Part shown: piece after piece, positions 31,618 to 42,118 of the stretch
How positions within the stretch are numbered: position 1 is the stretch's first letter
How the letters are laid out: every line of letters starts with the position of its first letter
DNA from: Diplonema japonicum
Lineage: Eukaryota > Euglenozoa > Diplonemea > Diplonemida > Diplonemidae
Direction of reading: 5' to 3'
Assembly (NCBI GenBank): GCA_964019335.1
Contig: OZ025731.1
Span: 188,501-252,500, forward strand
Length of the DNA: 64,000 nucleotides
The notes under the pieces: generated by a model
The model's input: only the letters and a program-made list of their open reading frames with translations
Databases searched by the model: none
Told to the model about the DNA's origin: nothing
Position numbers and translations under genes: made by a program

Positions 31618-34600
31618 ATGGAAAGATGGGTGTGGGACAAGCTCAAACAATGTAGGGAGGAAATGACCCAGATCTGGGAGAAGAATGCGGGGATGGCGTC
31701 TGCTATTGGGTGCGAGAAAGCGTACATCCATGTGAGCATGCACGAGAGCAAAGGGCTGTGGGATAGACTGTTCAGCACCATCCCCGAGAAGAAGGAGGCC
31801 ACCAGCACAGAGGTGCCGGAAGAGCAGTACGAAAACCTGCAGAAACTGTGCACAAAACTGAGGTTTCAGGTGAGGGAGCAGAACCAAGCGGCGTACGCAG
31901 TTCTAGAAGTTTTGAAGGGGAAGATCCACAAGCAGAATACAACGATGGACTACATACACAAAACACTGCAACAGGAAGTGGTGCTCCTTCGCGAACAGCT
32001 GTTTCGGGCACGGCACCCTTCTGAGACGACAGAGTTCAACCCCGAAGAGTTCTCTCTTTTGGACTTCATGAGGTTTGCCGACAACAGCATCAGCGACACT
32101 GCAGTTATGATGTCGGAAGCGTTGAAAGAGAAGCTTGCGCAGCGTGATGACCTCGAACCGGTCTCTGAAGATACATTGCAGGGGATGCGAAAGAGGGATT
32201 TGGAATGGCAAGCAAGGCTGGAAACCGAACGAAGCAAACACAAAAAAGATCTGAAGGAAAAACTATCCGAGATAGAATCGCTGAAAAGCCAGCTCAACAC
32301 AAAGACAAGCACGATGGCCACGACGAGGGAAACGTACAACAACGAGCTGGAACAATTGAAATCCTTCCACAAACAAGAACTCTCGTTGATCGGAGTGGAA
32401 ACCGAGGAGAAGATGAACGAGGTAAGAGAAGCCGCGAATCTAAGTAATGAGCGCACCCAACGAAGGCTGACGCAACAGCTTGAATCTCTTCAACGCCACC
32501 AGTCAGAGCAGTCCGAAAGACAACACGCTGCAAATTACAAAGCAGCACCTCCATCCACTCCTCAAGACCCTCCTGAAAAAGCCACCAACGAGGAAATCAA
32601 CAAAATTCTAGACGCCGCTAGAAAAGAAATTGAAACCATCCAAGCACAGCACAGCATCAAGATACAAACCATGGTAATGGAATGGCAAACATTGATGAAA
32701 GACTGTCAAGAGGAGCATCGAAAGGAAATCGACGAACTGATAGTTCGGAACAGAGAACTGTTCACGGCGTGCAGAGAGGCAAACACGGAAATCGAAAAGT
32801 TAAAAGATTCAATGCGACACACCACTCGATTGGCAGAAGTAAAGTTCCGGGAAGATCAAGCCAAACAACTCTCGGCTGACAATAAGGAACTCATCACACT
32901 CCGATTAGAACACCGCGAACTGTTAGACAAATACGAGGTGCTATCCCACAGGTTTCGAGGCAGCCTTGCCCGTGCCAGCATGTTGGAGCGAACCCAAGTT
33001 CAAGAACTAGACGACGAAATAGAACCCGACGAGGAGAAGCCAATTGTCGTGGAAACCATTCCAGTAGAAACGGAAAAACCAGTTTCCGAAGAACCTCCAC
33101 GGCCCATCGCCATACGGAGAATGAGCTCAAAAAAAGCACTGTCCGAATTGGAAAAAACCCTTCAAATTGAACTTCGGGAGTCAGCGGAGAAACATCGAGG
33201 CAGAACAGTTCAGTACGAAGAGACGATACGAAAGCTTCACGAAGAGATCGACGCAAGACGCAACGACATCATGGCTCTGCGTTCGCAAATCGTGGAATTC
33301 CACGAACAGCTTCGCGCGAAACAGAACCCGCCGCCGAAACAGGATACCCCACAACCTATCAAATCTGACGAAAAAACACAACCCCCACCACCTACCGAAC
33401 CACCATCAACAGACCTACTCGAAGCGTTAAAACACAAAGCAAGGTACTGGGAAGACAAATACCACGAGAAGGTAAAATCAGACACTGAAACACTAGGCTA
33501 TGTCGAAATCGTACGCAAAGGAAGCGTGGGGAGGGTAACAGCAACAGACGGAGAAACAGTATCGATCTCCATAGGAGGCTGCGGCGTGGAGACTGTTGAG
33601 AAAAACACAGTCAGACCGCTCGACGTAAAGGAGGTAAAAGAAATCCACGACAAGGAGCTAAAAGAGGCGAGGGACGATTTGAAGGAGGCGTGGGCAACCA
33701 TCGACCGTTTAAAAGCAACAATTGAAAAATTGAAGGAACCGAAGGTTAGCGTCGAGAGCAGCACGACCACACAAGAACAACCTGTTATTGAAGCCAGCAC
33801 ATCACGAAACTCATTCTTTATAACACAATCGGAATTCAGAAAATTCTCCGAGGCTGGAAGCGAAGCACACAGCCTCTTCGACACCCCCCCAAGAAGGTGC
33901 ACTGTCGAGGACGTACTAAAACGCTGCGATTCTTCTAAAATGAGGTTTGAAGCCATTCAAGGGCATCTCGAGCACACTCTTCCCGAGCCTCCCAAGAAAC
34001 TGAACACAATGGGAATGACAAAACTGAGCCTCCTTATTGAGTACGAAGCGTGCCACAGGGACTTGATTATAAGCAAACGAGCAGAGGTGATGACAATGTT
34101 ATCAAATGCGTTCATTGCAGATGATGTAAGGTCGACCACCATCGCTTTGTGTGAACCAAACGTTCGTATCAACAGGAAAAAACTGAAATTCATCACGGAG
34201 CACTGGAAGAAACAAGTATCGAGTTCGAAACTCTCCGCCTATTCATTCATGTTAGCTGACGACCAGCTACCTAACACAGACGACGTCGCTACACAGACAG
34301 AATGGGACACGTTGTGCACAGAACCGATCGAAACACCGCTCGACCATACCCTTCCCATATTCGAGGTGAACGCGAAAACAGATTCATACACCCCGGAGAA
34401 TTTCGAAGATGTCAACGAACCTGACAGTGTACTCCCTGACGTATCTTCAAAATCGAGTAGAAGTTCCGCAGCAGCGCCGCCTCCATTGCTGCCGGTGTTG
34501 TCATCGATACTGCGCAGCAGGAGCGGAAGCGGCGACGACCCGCAGACACCTCGAAAGGTCTCGATCATCGATATTGAAGAAACGCAGTCGAACTACAGTT

Positions 34601-35292
34601 ACGAGTCGCCGTTGACAGCTGCAGCCACGTTGCCCCCTCCTGTCCCGGTTGCACAACCCAGGACCGCCACACCATACCCCGTTCAGGAGGCTGACAGGAA
34701 AGTATCTGCGTTTGACACACCAGACTGTGCCGCACCTTTACCCCGTGTTCCGTCGTCGGCAGCTGTTTCACGTTCTGTTGTAGAAAGGCTCTGCGAGACT
34801 GCTGAAAAACGGGCGTCAAGCGCGGGGAACGCTACACGAAAGCAGTCGGGTTCTACGTCACGTAGGCAGTCCTTGCAGGATCTCCTCCGTGGGCGGTGTA
34901 TTGAGCTTGATTTGCCTGTTGATACGTTGTCGGCTGGTGACCAGCCTTGTTTGGTGATGACAAGCATTGTGAAGCAGTCTGGCAGAGCGTCGATGCAGCT
35001 TGCGCATCCTCCCCACCCGCCTAGCAGCTCGCCTCCGATGAGGGATGTAGAATACACCGGGTCCAGCAAACAGCTGCCTTTCGACAGTGTTCCCGAACAC
35101 ACCGTCGCCGTCAAGAAGATGCCCCGCGTGTCGTTGAGCCCCGCGCAGGCGCAATCTTTGCGGAAAAAACACTATTTTGACAAGGTCCGAGCCGAGAAGA
35201 ACACCACAACAGGCAACGGCAACCTCTTTAAAGAGGAGGTCGTGGAGGAGGTCTTCATGACGGAAGACAGCACGGGCACCAAACCCATTTGA
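31618..35292 (+). CDS. Large coiled-coil protein with internal SH3/Tudor-like insert
   Basis: This 1224-aa, single-exon protein begins 12 bases after a CCCCAG acceptor (31601-31606). Residues 1-150 are helical. Residues about 180-620 are a long coiled coil rich in Glu, Lys and Gln. Around residue 625-670 is a compact beta-rich segment (GYVEIVRKGSVGRVTATDGE, then TVSISIGGCGVETVEKNTVR) resembling a small SH3- or KOW-like barrel. The last 350 residues are Ser/Pro-rich with basic patches (RKQSGSTSRRQSLQDLLRGR). No known family is recognised. The layout suits a cytoskeletal or flagellar-apparatus scaffold. Confidence 0.8.
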   Translation: MERWVWDKLKQCREEMTQIWEKNAGMASAIGCEKAYIHVSMHESKGLWDRLFSTIPEKKEATSTEVPEEQYENLQKLCTKLRFQVREQNQAAYAVLEVLKGKIHKQNTTMDYIHKTLQQEVVLLREQLFRARHPSETTEFNPEEFSLLDFMRFADNSISDTAVMMSEALKEKLAQRDDLEPVSEDTLQGMRKRDLEWQARLETERSKHKKDLKEKLSEIESLKSQLNTKTSTMATTRETYNNELEQLKSFHKQELSLIGVETEEKMNEVREAANLSNERTQRRLTQQLESLQRHQSEQSERQHAANYKAAPPSTPQDPPEKATNEEINKILDAARKEIETIQAQHSIKIQTMVMEWQTLMKDCQEEHRKEIDELIVRNRELFTACREANTEIEKLKDSMRHTTRLAEVKFREDQAKQLSADNKELITLRLEHRELLDKYEVLSHRFRGSLARASMLERTQVQELDDEIEPDEEKPIVVETIPVETEKPVSEEPPRPIAIRRMSSKKALSELEKTLQIELRESAEKHRGRTVQYEETIRKLHEEIDARRNDIMALRSQIVEFHEQLRAKQNPPPKQDTPQPIKSDEKTQPPPPTEPPSTDLLEALKHKARYWEDKYHEKVKSDTETLGYVEIVRKGSVGRVTATDGETVSISIGGCGVETVEKNTVRPLDVKEVKEIHDKELKEARDDLKEAWATIDRLKATIEKLKEPKVSVESSTTTQEQPVIEASTSRNSFFITQSEFRKFSEAGSEAHSLFDTPPRRCTVEDVLKRCDSSKMRFEAIQGHLEHTLPEPPKKLNTMGMTKLSLLIEYEACHRDLIISKRAEVMTMLSNAFIADDVRSTTIALCEPNVRINRKKLKFITEHWKKQVSSSKLSAYSFMLADDQLPNTDDVATQTEWDTLCTEPIETPLDHTLPIFEVNAKTDSYTPENFEDVNEPDSVLPDVSSKSSRSSAAAPPPLLPVLSSILRSRSGSGDDPQTPRKVSIIDIEETQSNYSYESPLTAAATLPPPVPVAQPRTATPYPVQEADRKVSAFDTPDCAAPLPRVPSSAAVSRSVVERLCETAEKRASSAGNATRKQSGSTSRRQSLQDLLRGRCIELDLPVDTLSAGDQPCLVMTSIVKQSGRASMQLAHPPHPPSSSPPMRDVEYTGSSKQLPFDSVPEHTVAVKKMPRVSLSPAQAQSLRKKHYFDKVRAEKNTTTGNGNLFKEEVVEEVFMTEDSTGTKPI

Positions 35293-35295
35293 GAG

Positions 35296-35328
<33 letters not shown>

Positions 35329-35459
35329 AGGGTGTGGGGGAAAAAAAAAAAAAATGGTCAGTTTAGGTTATACTTCGTACTCAGTTTTTTTTTTTTCTTT
35401 TTTTCTTCCTTTTTTTTCCCCCCCAGAAAAAAAAATCGAAAATAGAAAAAAAAAAAAAA

Positions 35460-36446
35460 ATGGGTAAGAAGGGAGGAAACAAGGGAGCGGCGAAGGCAGG
35501 GCAGCAGATGTCGAACAATGAGTTCGATGAGTTGTTGAACCAGCTCAACAAGGCGACCTCCGACAAGGTTGCGACGAACGCAGTGTCCTCGAAGAAGGAC
35601 CACAAGAAGGAACGGAAAGAGAAGCTCGCCGCGATCAAGCGTGAGAACCAGGCCGCGGAGGAACAGCACGCGAAAAACAAGCAGCAGATCCAGCAGTTCA
35701 TGGAGATGTTGAGGAGGCAACAGTTCGCACAGGGCGACCACCTCGACACCCCCACCACAAAGAAAGAAACCGACCTCTACGAAGACGACAACCACATGGT
35801 AGCCTCCGTCGGCATGCAAGGATGGAGGAAGGGAATGGAGGACGCACACATCGCCAAGCTGAAGGGCGACGATGACGAAGCCATCTACGCGGTATTCGAC
35901 GGCCACTCTGGTGCGGAGGTTGCAAAGTTTGCCGCTGAAAAACTTGAAACCCATTTGAAGGGCACCGAAGAATGGGCCAAGAAGGACTACGAAGCAGCCT
36001 TGAAGAAGGGCTTCCTGTCCCTCGATGGAGAAATGAGGAAGAAAGAAATGCAAGCCGGATCAACAGCCACCGTCTGTGTCGTGACCGCCGACAAGATCTA
36101 CACCGCGAACTCCGGTGATTCCCGGGCCGTTGTCTGCCAGAACAAAGCGGCAGTTGCTCTCTCCGAGGACCACAAGCCCATGTCCGAAGTCGAGAAGACT
36201 AGGATCGAAAAGGCTGGTTCTACAGTTGAGGACATTGGTGGGATTGGCCGTGTTGATGGGATGCTCGCCGTGTCCCGTGGATTCGGAGATTTCAAGTTCA
36301 AGAAGCCCGAGATCCCCGCTGAGGAGCAAGCTGTGACTTGCTTCCCTGATGTCACTGTTCACCACATCACACCTGAGACCCAGTACCTCATTGTCGCTTG
36401 TGATGGTATCTGGGACTGCTTGACCAGCGAGGAGGTATTGAGGGGG

Positions 36447-36480
<34 letters not shown>

Positions 36481-36698
36481 AGGTCGTTGAGCAAATCTCT
36501 GCCAAGGTGACCATGGCCAAGACCCCCGCTGAGCTCGGTGCTCTGTCTGGTGATTTGATGGATGAATTGATTGTATGGTGGGGAGGGAAATAAAAAATTT
36601 AAAAAAAAAATTTTTTCTAAAAAAAAATAAAGTCGCCGAAGCCTGCCGCTATCGGATCTGACAACATGTCTATTGTGCTGGTTAAGTTCAAGAAGTAA
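35460..36698 (+). CDS. PP2C-type Ser/Thr protein phosphatase, three exons
   Basis: Exons are 35460-36434, 36483-36572 and 36633-36698 (376 aa). The introns are 48 nt (GTATTGAGGGGG plus A-run, CCAG) and 60 nt (GTATGGTGGGGAGGG, A- and T-runs, AAAG). The catalytic domain (about 115-375) carries all PPM motifs: WRKGMEDAH, FDGHSGAEVA, AGSTATVCVV, ANSGDSRAVV, LSEDHKP, RVDGMLAVSRGFGDFKFK, LIVACDGIWDCLTSEE and, in the last exon, GSDNMSIVLVKF. The Asp residues that bind the two Mn/Mg ions are present. The first 110 residues are a Lys-rich helical extension that may target the enzyme. A pyrimidine tract with CCCCAG (35421-35426) precedes the start. Confidence 0.93.
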
Positions 36699-36840
36699 GG
36701 TGTTGGAGAGAGAGAGAGGAGAAAGACACAAGAATGTTTTTTTTTTTTTTTTTTTTTTTTTTATTTTATGTCAGCAAAGTGGGGCAAACCAGGAGTGAGA
36801 CTTACCACTCCTTTAGCATAGTGTTTTTCAGGAAGAAAGT

Positions 36841-36876
<36 letters not shown>

Positions 36877-37404
36877 AAGAAGGTGGCCCAGCGTATCAAC
36901 AGGAAATTCGATAAAACTTCTTAGTGTGCAGGTGGCGGAAGGGGAGAGGGGGTGAAGCTGAAGGGAACTGCTTTTTTTTTTTTTTTCTTCTTTTTTTCTT
37001 CCCCTTTCTTTCAAGAGAAGAAGCTGCGAAACTGCTCAGGTGATGCACGACTTGCAACCCGTAAAAAGTTCTAGTTCTTCTCTTCTTCTTTCCCCCTCCA
37101 TTCCACCAATCTTTCATGGTATTTTTTTTTTTTTATTTTTATTTTTTTTTTTTTTGAGGAGTGAGAGGAGAAAAAAAAAAAAAATCTTTTTATTTGATGG
37201 AACACTTTTTTTTTAATCTTTTTTTTTATTTGCGCTGCTAGCATTTCACACAAACACACACACACACACACACACCCCATCATAATAATTTTTTATTAAA
37301 TTTTTCTTCCCCACCCCCCTGCCCCCCTCTCTTTTGTTTTATCTTCACACACACCTTCACGCGCCCCGCTTCACAACTTCCTTTTTTTTTTTTAAAAAAA
37401 AAAT
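36699..37404. other. Intergenic, homopolymers and (CA)n
   Basis: No gene is seen. The stretch has (AG)n just after the stop, long T-runs at about 36737-36762 and 36841-36875, and (CA)n at 37251-37275. Confidence 0.65.
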
Positions 37405-38317
37405 GACTATTTATTAAATAAAAATCAGATTACCTGATTTTTACGAGGAATTTTTTTTTCTTTTCACAAGTAGTTGAAATTCAAAAAAAAAAAAACGAGT
37501 GAAAAAAAAAAAAAAAAAAAAAATTCCGAGTAAAAATCTGGCTGATTTTTATTTAATATGATATTTTATTTAATTTTTGTAAAGTTAAATGAGGAAATTT
37601 CGGACACTGTGAATCCTACATGTTCACTTCTGCGAAATGTTCACACTGATGTCAAAACTAAGCCTGAGTGCCTGAGAAGAGGATGTCAAGTTGACAGAAT
37701 TCTGTAGGTTTTGTGTAATTTGTGTCGGCACTTGATCATCGCTCTTCAGAAACTGCTGGTTTTGTGCGGGGACTTGATCAGGTCTGACTTCCAGCCAAAA
37801 CAGCAGGTTCCTTCATCAACAAGGTATTGTGCAAAAGAACGCCTGTATGCATGGCCAGTGTAATTTTCGGCATTTGCCAGCCTCAGGTGTGATGCTTGGT
37901 GGCCCGGAAACGTGGTAAAGTGTGTTTATGCCTCTTTTGCCTCGGATGCCTGACTGTTTTTTGCCTCAGATACCTGGCTGTGGTTTGGGTTGGTTGGGTT
38001 ACGTCTCATATTTTGCGAGGCGATTAATGTATGTGTCGAGCGACGTTTGTAAAAGCGCAACATGCCGTAGCTGCGGTGTCAGCGGCCACCAGATGCAAAA
38101 AATGAAGACGAATGCCGAAAAAGCCCGAAAATTGCTCAGAGTAAAAATCAGATTTTACTTTATTTTTACGGCACTTTTTTAAGCCAAATTCAAATTCGGC
38201 CTATTACTTTATTTTTATTCTTCACTTTATTTTTACTCGTGAACGGTAAAGTGATTTCTGATTTTTATGGCTCTTTAGGAATTTCCTCATGTAACTTTAC
38301 AGAATTAAATAAAATAT
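37405..38317 (+). mobile_element. Composite inverted-repeat element B
   Basis: The first module is a hairpin (37405-37560): ACTATTTATTAAATAAAAAT CAG on the left pairs with a right arm whose reverse complement reads ATATTAAATAAAAATCAG, both continuing to GATTTTTAC and GGAATTT. The second module has 40-bp TIRs, 37562-37601 and 38278-38317 (TATTTTATTTAATTTTTGTA, then AAGTTAAATGAGGAAATTTC, against the reverse complement of the right end with about four differences). Near the right end the words TACTTTATTTTTAC and GTAAAAATCAG recur in both orientations. No transposase is found; an 86-codon open frame inside (37922-38182) looks non-coding. The plan matches elements A and C. Confidence 0.65.
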
Positions 38318-38402
38318 ATATATATATAAATACCCCCCTCCCCCTTGTTTCTTCATAATTTATTTTAAAGTTCGGGGGGCAAACAAAAAAAAAAAGAAAA
38401 CT

Positions 38403-39134
38403 ATGTCAACCCGGTCCCCTGAAATCAGCGATGACCTTCAAGAGGTGAGGCGGGATTTCGCTCTGTCAGACAGAAAGCTCAGCGCGGCCTTTCACAGCTT
38501 CAACAACGGGAGGCAGGTTTGCAGGAAGTGCGGGAAGACCTACAACGTTACGGAAAACCAAGGCGACAGTTGTGTAGGGCATCCGGGGGAGCTTGTCTTG
38601 GATCCTTTGAGCACGATGCGAAATGTGACATTGGGTCTCATGGCAGGGGCAACTATAGGAGCTGGTGTGGGTGTTGCAGTTTTCGGCGCAGCAAAACTTG
38701 GCACCATCGGGATGGCCACCACTGTAACCACTCCCAATCTCACAGGGCTCTCCACAGCGGCATCAGCGGCCTCAACCTCTGGAGCTACATCAGCCTCTGC
38801 TACTGCTGCAGCAGCTGGAGCCGGTATGGGTTCACTTGCTTCTGCTGCCGCTGCTTTCGGTGGTACCGCTGCATCGAGCGCTCCAGCACTCACCACTGCC
38901 CCTGCTCTAACCACAACCGGTGCCGCTGTTGGTGGTACAATTGGTGGTGCTTTCAAAGCCACACAAGCAACCATCCAAGAAGTGGGTGCCAAGGTTGGTT
39001 CTTATAAATGGTCATGCTGCAATTTTCACCAGTCCGAGGATACGTGCGACGGGAGGAGGACAATGCATGTGCCTGTTGTTGATCCCCCCGGGGAACTTGA
39101 TTTGCCTCCGTCACCATCCGCTGCAGGGGTTTGA
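38403..39134 (+). CDS. CHORD-like zinc-binding protein, domain split by Ala/Gly-rich insert
   Basis: This 243-aa protein has CRKCGKTYNVTENQGDSC at residues 40-57 with VGHPG to 62 (Cys40, Cys43, Cys57, His60). After 140 residues comes YKWSCCNFHQSEDTC at 201-215, with a His at 222. Put together these reproduce the order of a CHORD zinc module (C..C..C..HPG ... W.CC...C...H), normally contiguous in about 60 residues. The intervening segment (about 70-195) is Ala/Gly/Ser/Thr-rich and partly hydrophobic (GLMAGATIGAGVGVAVFGAA), possibly membrane-active. CHORD proteins act in Hsp90/SGT1 chaperone pathways, but this link is only by motif. After the stop the sequence GTTTGAGGGTTTT plus an A-run looks like the local intron style, so a further 3' exon cannot be excluded. 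Confidence 0.65.
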   Translation: MSTRSPEISDDLQEVRRDFALSDRKLSAAFHSFNNGRQVCRKCGKTYNVTENQGDSCVGHPGELVLDPLSTMRNVTLGLMAGATIGAGVGVAVFGAAKLGTIGMATTVTTPNLTGLSTAASAASTSGATSASATAAAAGAGMGSLASAAAAFGGTAASSAPALTTAPALTTTGAAVGGTIGGAFKATQATIQEVGAKVGSYKWSCCNFHQSEDTCDGRRTMHVPVVDPPGELDLPPSPSAAGV

Positions 39135-39205
39135 GGGTTTTAAAAAAAAAAAAAAAAAAAAAAAGGGTATCATTTACACATACACCTGGGGTTATGGTAT
39201 GGTTT

Positions 39206-39247
<42 letters not shown>

Positions 39248-39513
39248 TTATTATTATTATTATTATTTTTTTTTTTTTTTTTTTATACTTACACTCTGGT
39301 ATGGATATATAAAGAAGGGAAAAAAAAAAAAAAAGAAGAAAAAGAACAAATGAAAGCAAAAAAAAAAGAAGAAGAAAAAACCCGAATAAAAAAAAAAAAA
39401 AAAGAAAAGAGGGGAAATGAGGGGAAAAAACAAAAACAAAAAAGAAGAAAATTTGATGAATTTCATTGTGCGGGGTGGGTGTTCACCACAAAAAAAAAAA
39501 AAAAAGAGTCCGT

Positions 39514-39548
<35 letters not shown>

Positions 39549-39715
39549 GGCACAGCTTTGAGGGGGGGCCCCTGTAGAAGGCTAAGCCCCCCAAAAAAAA
39601 AGACTATTTGGTTGTATCTCTACTCTTTTTTTTTTTTATATTTATATTCTTTTTGCCCCCCTCCATTTCCCCAACACAAAAAAAAAGGGAAACAAAAAAA
39701 AAAAAAAAAAAAGAA
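39135..39715. other. Intergenic, low complexity
   Basis: No gene is seen. The stretch has an A-run (39141-39164), CT-run (39207-39238), ATT-run (39247-39267), long T-run (39516-39547) and an A-rich leader before the next start. TTTTGGGCACAGCTTTGAGG at 39544-39563 loosely resembles 61094-61115 inside the TA-flanked transposon. Confidence 0.6.
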
Positions 39716-42118
39716 ATGAAGTATGAAAGGGGGTTGACATCCCCATCAAAACTGGAGTCGGAGATCAGACGCACGAAGGACAACAACAGTATGCTGAAGA
39801 TGGAGATCGAGGCTGCGAAGGAAGAAGTCAGACGGTTGAAACCGGACTACAACAACAACAACAAGGCAACGCACATGGACAGGCAGCTTGTACTGACTGA
39901 CGTCTCCTCCCGCGCTTCTCATAAAAACCGGGAACTTGTAATGTACGAACCACCACCACCACCACCACAACAACAACACCAACCTATCATCCGTGACATT
40001 TACATCAACAACGGTACCAATGTAGGAGACAGAGCTGAAGTAGTAATTTTATACGACGATTGTGTTTACGATTTCAGGGTACCGGAGCCTAAAGTTTTTA
40101 TTGAATGGTCGGCTGTCACACGGGACAAACGACAAGATCTAACCCTAGCCGAAACCGCACGTGTGATCACCACCCCTGAAGGCTGTGCTGGGTACTATTT
40201 GAAAGCCACAGTCACCTCGGAGGAAACCGAACAATGCCCTTCCATCAGGGTAAGCACGACCACACAAACCATCGTAGCATGCCGAACCCCTGTTGTGCTA
40301 GTGTGTGAAATGGTGTTGCTATTATCAGACGGTGACGAAGCAGCTCCTGAGGCACCAATGCCCGCTGAGATATTAACCTTCCGGTACCAGTTGACGGAAA
40401 CATCGCAAGAATCCGCCCCACGCACAAAATGGTTTCGAAATGGCGTTGAGATCCCGGTAAATCGAAACAGACTTAATTATAAAGTCACAGAAGCTGACTT
40501 GGGACATATTGTGAAGCTGCAGCTTACACCGGTAGCACCGGATGGGTCAATGGGGACACCTTACCTGGCGTCGTCTGGTGTGGTGGTTGAGCAACAGCCT
40601 GTTGTGGTGTCTGTTGGGATGGAAGGCCAGCTTCGACCCAATGAAACTGTAACCGCGAAGTTAAGAGGCCGGCTTTTGGACTTGCTCGACCCGCCTTCAT
40701 TTGAATGGGCGATTTCCACAGGATCCGAAATTACACGGTTGGCCATCGGACCTTCTGTAACAATATTGGAGAGCGACGTGAACCATGTGCTTATTTTAAA
40801 GCTGACCCCGTTGTACAAACGACGCGCGCTCCGTCCTGTCGAGTCGAGAAGCCATCAAATCGAACCTGTTCCGTACGCTGAAGGGGAGCCTTACATCGGC
40901 ATTCCTTACACATTATTGGGATTGCCGAAGAACACACACGCGAGATGGCTCGCCAGAAAAAAATCGGAAAATCATCAATGGCGGTACTTGACATCGGGGC
41001 TGTCATACACACCACTTGACAAAGACCTCGGCCACATATTGCAAATTGAATGTACGTGGGTATCGGGCGATGGAACAAACAACATGGAGGTTCTTGAAAC
41101 CACGGATGTAACGGCTCCACCGCCAAAAGTATTTGGACAACCGAGAATACTGGGAGAAGGCGTGGCCGGGGGTAATTTAAAATGCGAGTGTCTAGTGTGT
41201 GAAGGCGGTGAGCTACAAATAATATGGGAGCGCGACAGAAAAGACAAATGGGAAAAGATCGCGGAGGGCCCTGACGTTATGCTCTTGAAGAGTGACGTAG
41301 GCCACCACATCAGAGTCCAGGTCAGCGCTGTTGTAAAAAAACGTGTTGGGCCACCCGTTGCAATTGATTATCCTTCCACGATATCCGAATCCGGAATGGG
41401 TGAGCTGCAACTTCAAAAAACAAATTTCCCGCTTCCAACTCTAACATCGGCGCAACTAGCTTCCTGGGAAATATCGGACGATGGATGCCACACTTGGCAA
41501 GCCTTACACGATACTGTGTTCACGCCAACAGCAGACAATCTGTACCAAACCGTTCGCGGTATCAACGATGATGGGAGGGAGACAGGGCGGTGCTTAATCA
41601 CGATTCCTTCTCAAATGGTGTCCAAGCTTGACTCATATGTTCTCACCGGGTTGGCGGGGTTCGGGGTTAAATTCGACGGAAAGTTCAGCCAGCTTCTCCT
41701 GTCCCCTGCTGGGTTTAAAATTCACGACAACACTCCGAATTCTGATGCGGTACACAAAGTGCGGTGGCTTCGTGGCCTGTCCATTACTTGTTTGGATGAT
41801 ATCGCTTGTGTGGTGATCAGGGTGCCTGGGTCGCCTCCTTATTTGCTTTCTGTTTTAAAACCGTTTGAGAGGGATTTGCTTGTGGTCGTGTTCAGGGTTT
41901 TCTGTTACCTCGCGGTGCCGCCTGGTTCTGCTCGGGATTGCCTGCCGTCGGGGCTTTCTTCCGCGTGGCGTAAAGGCCACACTCATGGAAAGCACGCTCG
42001 CGAAGCCGACAAGGCTGCGCTCGCCGCTTTCATCTCCGCCAGGAAGCAGCAGCGGTTCCCCGCTTCCCCTGATGTGATGTCCAATACATTCCACGCTTAC
42101 CTGACAAAGATTAAATGA
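39716..42118 (+). CDS. AIR9-like protein with Ig-like A9 repeats and C-terminal PH-like region
   Basis: This 800-aa, single-exon protein starts at MKYERGLTSPSKLES, after an A-run. Residues 1-45 are coiled coil; about 75-90 are Pro/Gln-rich. Residues about 95-640 contain several Ig-like units with the pattern WxRNG...Y.VTEADLGHIVKLQL.PV.PDG..G, for example TKWFRNGVEIPVNRN and YTPLDKDLGHILQIECTWVS, spaced about 90-100 residues. This is the style of the A9 repeats of AIR9 proteins. Residues about 645-790 look like a PH-type fold (VKFDGKFSQLLLSPAGFKI; YLLSVLKPFERDLLVVVFRV). AIR9 is a microtubule-associated protein in plants and in the trypanosome cortical cytoskeleton. The usual N-terminal LRRs are absent here. 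Assignment is by pattern only. Confidence 0.75.
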   Translation: MKYERGLTSPSKLESEIRRTKDNNSMLKMEIEAAKEEVRRLKPDYNNNNKATHMDRQLVLTDVSSRASHKNRELVMYEPPPPPPQQQHQPIIRDIYINNGTNVGDRAEVVILYDDCVYDFRVPEPKVFIEWSAVTRDKRQDLTLAETARVITTPEGCAGYYLKATVTSEETEQCPSIRVSTTTQTIVACRTPVVLVCEMVLLLSDGDEAAPEAPMPAEILTFRYQLTETSQESAPRTKWFRNGVEIPVNRNRLNYKVTEADLGHIVKLQLTPVAPDGSMGTPYLASSGVVVEQQPVVVSVGMEGQLRPNETVTAKLRGRLLDLLDPPSFEWAISTGSEITRLAIGPSVTILESDVNHVLILKLTPLYKRRALRPVESRSHQIEPVPYAEGEPYIGIPYTLLGLPKNTHARWLARKKSENHQWRYLTSGLSYTPLDKDLGHILQIECTWVSGDGTNNMEVLETTDVTAPPPKVFGQPRILGEGVAGGNLKCECLVCEGGELQIIWERDRKDKWEKIAEGPDVMLLKSDVGHHIRVQVSAVVKKRVGPPVAIDYPSTISESGMGELQLQKTNFPLPTLTSAQLASWEISDDGCHTWQALHDTVFTPTADNLYQTVRGINDDGRETGRCLITIPSQMVSKLDSYVLTGLAGFGVKFDGKFSQLLLSPAGFKIHDNTPNSDAVHKVRWLRGLSITCLDDIACVVIRVPGSPPYLLSVLKPFERDLLVVVFRVFCYLAVPPGSARDCLPSGLSSAWRKGHTHGKHAREADKAALAAFISARKQQRFPASPDVMSNTFHAYLTKIK

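Noticed and set aside
37922-38182. 86-codon frame inside composite element B as a transposase
   Set aside because: No domain, no similarity to any transposase block, and it runs into the internal repeat words.
39544-39590. Relict end of the TA-flanked transposon
   Set aside because: The match to 61094-61115 is short and next to homopolymers; not enough to call.
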